Part shown: in pieces, positions 25,334 through 30,904 of the stretch
How the letters are laid out: each line of letters starts with the position of its first letter
How positions within the stretch are numbered: the stretch's first letter is position 1
Assembly (NCBI GenBank): GCA_046346665.1
Contig: JAXMHQ010000036.1
Coordinates: forward strand, 1-49,203
DNA: 49,203 nucleotides
From: JAXMHQ01 sp046346665
Lineage (GTDB): Bacteria; Verrucomicrobiota; Verrucomicrobiia; Limisphaerales; JAXMHQ01
Direction: 5' to 3'
The notes under the pieces: generated by a model
What the model was told of the DNA's origin: nothing
The model's database searches: none
Seen by the model: only the letters and a program-made list of their open reading frames with translations
Translations under genes and position numbers: made by a program

Positions 25334-27193
25334 ATGAACATTGAGGCGACCGAAGTTAAGCCGCACGCGGGGTCCCACGGGCACGGCCATGGGCATGGCC
25401 ACGATGCCGCGGGGCACGGGCATGGGGAGGCGGGTTTTTGGCGGAGCTACGTTTTTTCGACTGATCACAAGGTGGTGGGGATTCAGTATGGCGTGACGGC
25501 GCTGGCGTTTTTGCTGTTCGGATTTTTCCTGATGATGCTGATGCGGTGGCAGATTGCGCATCCGGGCCGGCCGGTGCCGCTGGTGGGTCCTTTGCTGGAG
25601 GCGGTGCTGGGGCAGGTGGCGTCGCACGGGGTGATGTCGCCGGACCTGTATAATTCGTTCGGGGCGATGCACGGGACGATCATGGTCTTTCTGGCGGTGG
25701 TGCCGTTGTTGACGGGTGCGTATGGAAATTACCTGGTGCCGTTGCAGGTGGGGGCGGTGGACATGGCATTTCCGCGGTTGAACATGGCGAGCTACCAGTT
25801 TTACCTGGTGGGCGGGATCATCATGTTCGCGAGTTTCTTCATTCCGGGGGGCGCGGCGCAATCGGGCTGGACGTCGTATCCGCCGTTGTCGGAGGTGGTG
25901 CCGACGGACGGTCAGACATTCTGGCTGATCGGGATGGTTTTTTTGATTACGTCCTCGCTGTTGGGGTCGGTGAACATCATCACGACGATTGTGCAATTGC
26001 GGGCGCCGGGGCTGACGTGGATGCGGCTGCCGTTTTTTGTATGGGCGCAGCTCGTGACGTCGTTCCTGTTGCTGCTGGCGTTTCCGCCGTTGGAATGCGC
26101 GGGTGTGATGCAGTTGATGGACAAGGTGACGGGGTCGAGTTTGTTTTTGCCGACGGGCCTGGCGGTGGGTGGGAAGGTGGCGGAGGTGAGCGGGGGCGGG
26201 AGTCCGTTATTGTGGCAGCACCTGTTCTGGTTCCTGGCGCACCCGGAGGTGTATGTGTTGATTTTGCCGGCGATGGGGATTGTGGCGGAAGTGATCGCGA
26301 ACAACACGCGCAAGCCGCTGTGGGGTTACAAGTCGCTGGTGGGCGCGTCCTGGGTGCTGGGATTCATGTCGTTCATCGTGTGGGCGCACCACATGTATAT
26401 GACGGGCATGGGGGTGAAGATCGCGGCGTTTTTCCAGACGACGACGATGATCATTTCGATTCCGTCGGTGATTATTCTGACGTGCCTGTTGATGTCGTTG
26501 TGGGGCGGGTCGATCCGGTTCAACACGCCGATGTTGTTTGCGCTGGCGTTTCTGCCGATGTTCGGGATCGGGGGGTTGACAGGATTGCCGCTGGGATTCA
26601 GTGCGAGCGATTTGCATTTGCACGACACGTATTATGTGATCGGGCATTTTCATTACGTGGTGGCGCCGGGGACGATTTTCGCGATTTTTGCGGGGATTTA
26701 TTTCTGGTACCCGAAGATTACGGGGCGGATGATGAGCGAGTTTTGGGGGCGTGTGCATTTCTGGCTGTCGCTGGTGTTCATGAACTGCATTTTCATGCCG
26801 ATGTTTGCGCAGGGGCTGGCGGGGATGTTGCGGCGGATGTCGGACGGCGGCGCGAACTACGCGGCGGCGACGATACAGAAGGCGGGCGCGGAGGGTGGGT
26901 TGAGCGGGGGGATCATGGAATTGAACCGCTGGATTTTGTGGGCGGCGATCTGCCTGGGGATTTCGCAGGTGCCGTTCATCATCAATCTTTTTTGGAGCAT
27001 CCGGCACGGGCGGCGGGTGACGTCGGACAATCCGTGGGAGGCGACGACGTTGGAGTGGCAGACGCCGACGCCGCCGCCGCACGGGAATTTTGTGCGGCCG
27101 CCGGTGGTGCATCGGGCGCCGTATGACTACAGTCTACCGGGGCAGGCCCGGGATTTTGCTCCGCAGAACGAACCTCAACCCGCGAACCCCTGA
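25334..27193 (+). CDS. ctaD: Cytochrome c oxidase subunit I
   Basis: A 619-aa catalytic subunit of the heme-copper oxidase that reduces O2 and pumps protons. About 12 TM segments. Heme ligands: His113 (AMHGTIM), His438 and His440 (VIGHFHYVV). CuB site: His303 with cross-linked Tyr307 (HPEVY), His352 and His353 (AHHMYM). D-channel residues are kept: Asp143 (GAVDMAFPR), Asn150 and Glu305. The K-channel lysine position, which in bovine enzyme is in IPTGVKVFSW, reads IPSVIILTC here, with Ile381. The N-terminus has a His/Gly-rich tail (15-31). ctaE follows 5 bases later. Confidence 0.97.
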   Translation: MNIEATEVKPHAGSHGHGHGHGHDAAGHGHGEAGFWRSYVFSTDHKVVGIQYGVTALAFLLFGFFLMMLMRWQIAHPGRPVPLVGPLLEAVLGQVASHGVMSPDLYNSFGAMHGTIMVFLAVVPLLTGAYGNYLVPLQVGAVDMAFPRLNMASYQFYLVGGIIMFASFFIPGGAAQSGWTSYPPLSEVVPTDGQTFWLIGMVFLITSSLLGSVNIITTIVQLRAPGLTWMRLPFFVWAQLVTSFLLLLAFPPLECAGVMQLMDKVTGSSLFLPTGLAVGGKVAEVSGGGSPLLWQHLFWFLAHPEVYVLILPAMGIVAEVIANNTRKPLWGYKSLVGASWVLGFMSFIVWAHHMYMTGMGVKIAAFFQTTTMIISIPSVIILTCLLMSLWGGSIRFNTPMLFALAFLPMFGIGGLTGLPLGFSASDLHLHDTYYVIGHFHYVVAPGTIFAIFAGIYFWYPKITGRMMSEFWGRVHFWLSLVFMNCIFMPMFAQGLAGMLRRMSDGGANYAAATIQKAGAEGGLSGGIMELNRWILWAAICLGISQVPFIINLFWSIRHGRRVTSDNPWEATTLEWQTPTPPPHGNFVRPPVVHRAPYDYSLPGQARDFAPQNEPQPANP

Positions 27194-27198
27194 CCGAC

Positions 27199-27972
27199 AT
27201 GGAAGTGCCTTTTACAGTTCGACCGCGACCCGACACGGGCATTTACAATGCGAAGCTGGGGATGTGGCTGTTCCTGGCGTCGGAGGTGATGTTATTTGGC
27301 GGGTTATTTTCGGCGTATGTGTTGTTGCGGGTGGGGGCGGAGCCGGGGACGTGGCCGCACGGGTTGTTGAACGTGACATTGGGGACGATCAACACGGTGT
27401 TGCTGGCGGCATCGGCGATCACGACGCTGCTGGCGTGGGCGGCGTTGAAGGCGAAGGATTTTAGCGGGTTCAAGCTGTATCACGCGTTGACGCTGGTGCT
27501 GGCGGTGACGTTTTTGTGCATCAAGGGATATGAATACCGGGACAAGTTTCATCATTACGAGGTGCAGTTGAAGGACGGGCGGATTGCGGACGGGCACCTG
27601 GTGAAGAGCACGGCGGAGGAAGTGGTTTTGGACGGGCGCTATGTGCAGGACCGGGAGGAGTTGGCTGATCCGAGGTCGGGGCAGCACGAGGCGGAGGCGG
27701 AACTGACGATCCCGCGGTCCCAGATTTTGAAGATGCAGAATTACGGTCCGTGGCACAGCACCTACCTGGCGATTTACTTCACGCTGACGGGGCTGCATGC
27801 GCTGCACATCCTTGGGGGTGCGGCGGTGATTGGCTGGCTGTGGGGGCCGGGCAGCAGGATGTGGGAGACGGAGCCGGAGCACTTCACCAACCGGGTGGAG
27901 GTGTCGGGGTTGTTCTGGCATTTTGTGGACCTGGTTTGGATTTTTCTGTTCCCGGTGCTTTATTTGACCTGA
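27199..27972 (+). CDS. ctaE: Cytochrome c oxidase subunit III with inserted beta module
   Basis: A 257-aa five-TM form of subunit III that stabilises the catalytic subunit. Recognised by GMWLFLASEVMLFGGLF (TM1), LTGLHALHILGG and EVSGLFWHFVDLVWIFLFP at the end. The loop after the third TM segment (about 120-181) is enlarged and holds a small beta-type module: VQLKDGRIADGHLV, EEVVLDGRYV, ELTIPRSQILKM. The same pattern is found at residues 37-81 of the HtrA-like lipoprotein at 2061-3074. Such an insert is not part of subunit III as usually described. Starts 5 bases after ctaD. Confidence 0.95.
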   Translation: MEVPFTVRPRPDTGIYNAKLGMWLFLASEVMLFGGLFSAYVLLRVGAEPGTWPHGLLNVTLGTINTVLLAASAITTLLAWAALKAKDFSGFKLYHALTLVLAVTFLCIKGYEYRDKFHHYEVQLKDGRIADGHLVKSTAEEVVLDGRYVQDREELADPRSGQHEAEAELTIPRSQILKMQNYGPWHSTYLAIYFTLTGLHALHILGGAAVIGWLWGPGSRMWETEPEHFTNRVEVSGLFWHFVDLVWIFLFPVLYLT

Positions 27973-27981
27973 CGACTGATT

Positions 27982-28296
27982 ATGAGTGATTCCGCTCCGC
28001 AGACTTTTCGATCCGAGGTGCGCCGTTCGCTGCTGGTGTTTGCGACGGTGGTGTGCGGCACGCTGCTGATGGTGGGGGCGTCGTTTCTGCCGCTGTCGTC
28101 GAGGTCGTATAACATCGCGCTGGTGCTGACGGCGGCGGCGGTGAACGCGACGCTGGTGGCGACGTTCCTGATGCATTTGCTGTCGGAGAAGAAGATGGTT
28201 TACTCGGTGTTGTTGTTCACCGCGCTTTTCTGCGTCGCGCTGATGGCCTTGACGCTGGGGGCGCACAGCGATGTGCCGCGAGTGATGGCGCATTGA
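27982..28296 (+). CDS. ctaF: Cytochrome c oxidase subunit IV (prokaryotic type)
   Basis: A 104-aa membrane protein with three hydrophobic segments (about 17-36, 43-63, 71-92), including ALVLTAAAVNATLVATFLMHLLSEKKMVY, a typical small-subunit IV pattern. It lies 9 bases after ctaE and is needed for assembly or stability of the complex. Family assignment is by size, topology and position. Confidence 0.88.
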   Translation: MSDSAPQTFRSEVRRSLLVFATVVCGTLLMVGASFLPLSSRSYNIALVLTAAAVNATLVATFLMHLLSEKKMVYSVLLFTALFCVALMALTLGAHSDVPRVMAH

Positions 28297-28301
28297 GAAT
28301 T

Positions 28302-28508
28302 ATGTCACTGAAAGCGTTTCACCTGTTGTTTGTCGGGTCGCTCACCTCGTTATCGTTCGGGTGCGCGGCGTGGAAGTTCACGGAGTTTGCGCGCGAGGGC
28401 GGGGCGTCGAATTTCTGGTTTGGATTGGGGGCGGTTGCGGCCGGGATTGCGGTGTTGATTTACGGCCGTTATTTCCTGAAAAAGCTGAAGCACATTCGAT
28501 ATTTATGA
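28302..28508 (+). CDS. Small two-TM membrane protein in the oxidase cluster
   Basis: A 68-aa protein with TM segments at about 6-24 and 38-56 and a basic C-terminus (KKLKHIRYL). ATG 28302 was chosen over a TTG at 28293. Its stop overlaps the next start (ATGA), so it is coupled. Not recognised; probably an oxidase accessory subunit or assembly factor by position. Confidence 0.8.
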   Translation: MSLKAFHLLFVGSLTSLSFGCAAWKFTEFAREGGASNFWFGLGAVAAGIAVLIYGRYFLKKLKHIRYL

Positions 28509-28780
28509 GGTTGTTGCGATCCATTTGGATTCGGGGCGGCCTGGCGGTGCTGCTGGCGGGCTGGCAGCGGCCGGCGCTGGGGTGCGCGGCGTGTTACGGG
28601 CAGTCCGATTCGCCGATGGCGGCGGGCATGAACTGGGGGATCCTGGTCCTGCTCGGGGTGATTACTTTGGTGCTGGGCGGTGTCACGGCGTTTTTCGTGC
28701 TGGTGGCGGCGCGCCCGGCGCAGGGCGGGGAGACGCCGGAAGCGGCGGAGCCCGTTATTGAACCTGAGAAGGAATCATGA
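28505..28780 (+). CDS. Small membrane protein with exported CxxC motif
   Basis: A 91-aa protein with a signal-anchor-like N-terminus, then CAAC (Cys27, Cys30) in GCAACYGQSDSPM, one TM segment (about 43-68) and an acidic tail. From memory, similar 'CYG(D/Q)S-SPM--GMNWGI' proteins recur next to oxidase genes in related phyla. The cysteine pair lies right after the first hydrophobic stretch, on the exported side if it is a signal peptide. A copper or thiol role in CuA assembly is possible but unproven. It overlaps both neighbours by 4 bases. Confidence 0.8.
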   Translation: MRLLRSIWIRGGLAVLLAGWQRPALGCAACYGQSDSPMAAGMNWGILVLLGVITLVLGGVTAFFVLVAARPAQGGETPEAAEPVIEPEKES

Positions 28781-29538
28781 GCTTGAATCAATGGCTTGGG
28801 CTACCTCCGCTGGCTGCCAACGGCGCGCAGCACGTGGACGCTTTGATTGTTTACGTCCACCTGCTGATGATCGCGTTGTTTGTGGGGTGGCTGGGATATT
28901 TTGCGTTCACGCTCTGGCGCTTTCGGCGCGAGCGGAATCCGAAGGCGGACTACCAGGGGGTGCAGACGCACGCGTCGAGCTACATTGAAGTGGCGGTGGC
29001 GGGGGTGGAGGCGGCGTTGCTGGTGTTTGTGGCGTTCCCGATCTGGGCGGTGCACAGCCGGGATTTTCCGAAGCCGGAGGATTCGACGCAGATCCAGGTG
29101 GTGGCGCAGCAGTTTGCCTGGAATGCGCGTTACCCGGGGCGCGATGTGGCATTCGGGCGCCAGTCCATGGCGCGGGTGGCGTCGGACAATGTGTTTGGTG
29201 TGGACCCGGCGGATGCACAAGGGAAGGATGACATCCAGGTGTTGAACGAGATTCATGTGCCGGTGAACAAGCCGGTGTTGATTTATCTGAGTTCGAAGGA
29301 CGTGATTCATTCGTTCCGGGTGATTGCGATGCGGGTGACGCAGGATGCGATCCCGGGCATGCGGATCCCGGTGCATTTCACGCCGACGGTGGAGGGGCGT
29401 TACCAGATCAACTGTGCGCAGCTTTGCGGGAACGGGCATGCGGCGATGACGGGCGGCTACCTGGTGGTGGAGAGCCAGGAGGCGTTTGACAAGTGGGTGA
29501 GGTCGAAGAGCCCGGGGCCGGCGGTCAGTTTTGAATAG
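28777..29538 (+). CDS. ctaC: Cytochrome c oxidase subunit II, CuA-binding
   Basis: A 253-aa subunit that takes electrons from the donor at CuA. Two TM segments (about 23-48 and 70-92) precede a cupredoxin domain with a complete CuA site: His178 (DVIHSF), Cys213, Cys217, His221 and Met224 (CAQLCGNGHAAM). The domain ends soon after, with no fused cytochrome c, so it is an aa3- rather than caa3-type subunit. A Shine-Dalgarno-like AAGGA precedes ATG 28777. It is the last structural oxidase gene, after subunits I, III and IV, instead of the usual first place. Confidence 0.96.
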   Translation: MSLNQWLGLPPLAANGAQHVDALIVYVHLLMIALFVGWLGYFAFTLWRFRRERNPKADYQGVQTHASSYIEVAVAGVEAALLVFVAFPIWAVHSRDFPKPEDSTQIQVVAQQFAWNARYPGRDVAFGRQSMARVASDNVFGVDPADAQGKDDIQVLNEIHVPVNKPVLIYLSSKDVIHSFRVIAMRVTQDAIPGMRIPVHFTPTVEGRYQINCAQLCGNGHAAMTGGYLVVESQEAFDKWVRSKSPGPAVSFE

Positions 29539-29563
29539 CGCAGGCTGGGCAGGCTGCGATACG

Positions 29564-29696
29564 GGTAATGTCCCAATTTGAATTCGTGACTTCGGGCGAG
29601 CAGACGGTTTGGTAGGGCGCCGCTCCGCGGCGCCGGCCGCGCGGAGCGCGCCCCTACCACGGCAGGTTCCTCCCAAACTGCAAATTGTGACTTACC
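29564..29696. mobile_element. MITE-like non-autonomous element, copy 2
   Basis: A 133-bp copy of the element at 7351. Terminal inverted repeats GGTAATGTCCCAATTTG (left) and GGTAAGTCACAATTTG (right, read inward) are well kept; the inner hairpin arms are GGTAGGGC and GCCCCTACC. No target duplication is visible here. It begins 26 bases after the ctaC stop and separates it from the SCO1 gene, so it may alter read-through. Confidence 0.8.
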
Positions 29697-29748
29697 GCGC
29701 CACTAGCGTCGTTGCTTGCGGGGGCTTCCTTCCTTAAATTTGGCCCGT

Positions 29749-30405
29749 ATGACATCCTCACCCAACCGGCTGACTTTGACGCTGGCCCTTGGATTTTTCC
29801 TGGCCAGCCTGTCGCTGGCGGTGGTCTACCTGCTGGTGAGCGCGAGGAAAGAGTTGCGGCCAGCCCCGGAGATGCCCGTGCTGAGCTGGATTGCGGATTT
29901 TCAGATGACGAACGAGCTCGGTGGCGAAGTGACGCTGGGGACGCTGAGCAACCGGGTGTGGGTGGCGGATATTTTTTTCACGCGATGCGCGGGGCCCTGC
30001 CTGAGGATGTCGCGGCAGATGAAGGAGCTCCAGGACGCGCTGCCGCGATCCAGCCGCGCGCGGCTGGTCTCGATTTCGACCGATCCCCTGTATGACACGC
30101 CGCCGGTGCTGGCGCGGTATGCGCAGCGGTTCGATGCCGACACGAACCGTTGGATTTTTTTGACGGGGAGCGAGGCCTCCGCGCGGGGGCTGATCACGGG
30201 CAGCTTGAAGCTGAGCAGTATTAAGACCGAGACGGGCGAGAAGATCGAGCCATCGGATCTTTACATCCACGACACGCGCCTGGCGGTGGTGGACAAGTCC
30301 GGCCGGTTGCGGGGAGTTTTTGACACCGGTGGCGAGGGGGTGAACTGGGCGGATTCGAAATCGGCGGTGCTTCGGGCGGTGGCCAGATTGGAGCGTGAAC
30401 CATGA
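29749..30405 (+). CDS. SCO1/SenC copper chaperone for oxidase
   Basis: A 218-aa membrane-anchored thioredoxin-fold protein that loads copper into CuA. It has an N-terminal TM anchor (about 8-31), the copper motif CxxxC (Cys80, Cys84 in TRCAGPCLRM) and the third ligand His174 (LYIHDTRLA). ATG 29749 was chosen since the anchor starts there. The stop overlaps the next gene by 4 bases. It belongs to the oxidase cluster although a MITE separates it from ctaC. Confidence 0.94.
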   Translation: MTSSPNRLTLTLALGFFLASLSLAVVYLLVSARKELRPAPEMPVLSWIADFQMTNELGGEVTLGTLSNRVWVADIFFTRCAGPCLRMSRQMKELQDALPRSSRARLVSISTDPLYDTPPVLARYAQRFDADTNRWIFLTGSEASARGLITGSLKLSSIKTETGEKIEPSDLYIHDTRLAVVDKSGRLRGVFDTGGEGVNWADSKSAVLRAVARLEREP

Positions 30406-30833
30406 GCGTTTCGGATTTGCCGGCGGTGAACGCCGCGTTCAACGGACTGAGCGCGGTTTTGCTTGGTGTTGGGTACTATTGTATCCGGCGGGGCAAAGTG
30501 GCGGGGCACCGGCGGAGCATGATGCTGGCGCTGACCAGTTCGGCTTTATTCCTGGCCGGCTATCTCACTTATCACTTCAGCGTTAAAGGAGTCACTCATT
30601 TCAGGGATCCGGCCTGGTTTCGGCCGATTTACCTGGGTTTACTGGCCAGCCACACCCTGCTGGCGGCGGCGATATTGCCATTGATCCTGGTGACGGTGGG
30701 TTTTGCGATGCGGGGGCGGTTTGATCGGCACCGTGCCTGGGCGCGCTGGACGTGGCCGCTGTGGATGTATGTATCCGTCACGGGTGTGGTGATTTACGTG
30801 ATTCTTTATCGCCTGTGCCCCCAGCACAACTGA
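30402..30833 (+). CDS. DUF420 (CtaM-like) membrane protein
   Basis: A 143-aa protein with four TM segments and conserved histidines (YLTYHFSVKG, LASHTLLAA, DRHRAWARW). DUF420/CtaM is required to mature heme aa3 oxidase in Staphylococcus. It is coupled to SCO1 by a 4-base overlap and closes the oxidase cluster. The 70 bases after it contain no clear terminator. Confidence 0.92.
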   Translation: MSVSDLPAVNAAFNGLSAVLLGVGYYCIRRGKVAGHRRSMMLALTSSALFLAGYLTYHFSVKGVTHFRDPAWFRPIYLGLLASHTLLAAAILPLILVTVGFAMRGRFDRHRAWARWTWPLWMYVSVTGVVIYVILYRLCPQHN

Positions 30834-30880
30834 TCTTTAGTTGATTGAATAGGGGTATTCAGCGGGCATAAAAAACCGGG

Positions 30881-30886
30881 TATGAT
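30881..30886 (+). promoter_or_regulatory. Candidate -10 element before the first GH44 gene
   Basis: TATGAT with only a weak -35 (TTCAGC, 30858-30863, 17-base spacing). A transcript start near 30893 would leave just 12 nt before ATG 30905 but 39 nt before ATG 30932, which favours the latter start. Confidence 0.35.
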
Positions 30887-30904
30887 GCAGTTCAAAAGTG
30901 CAAA

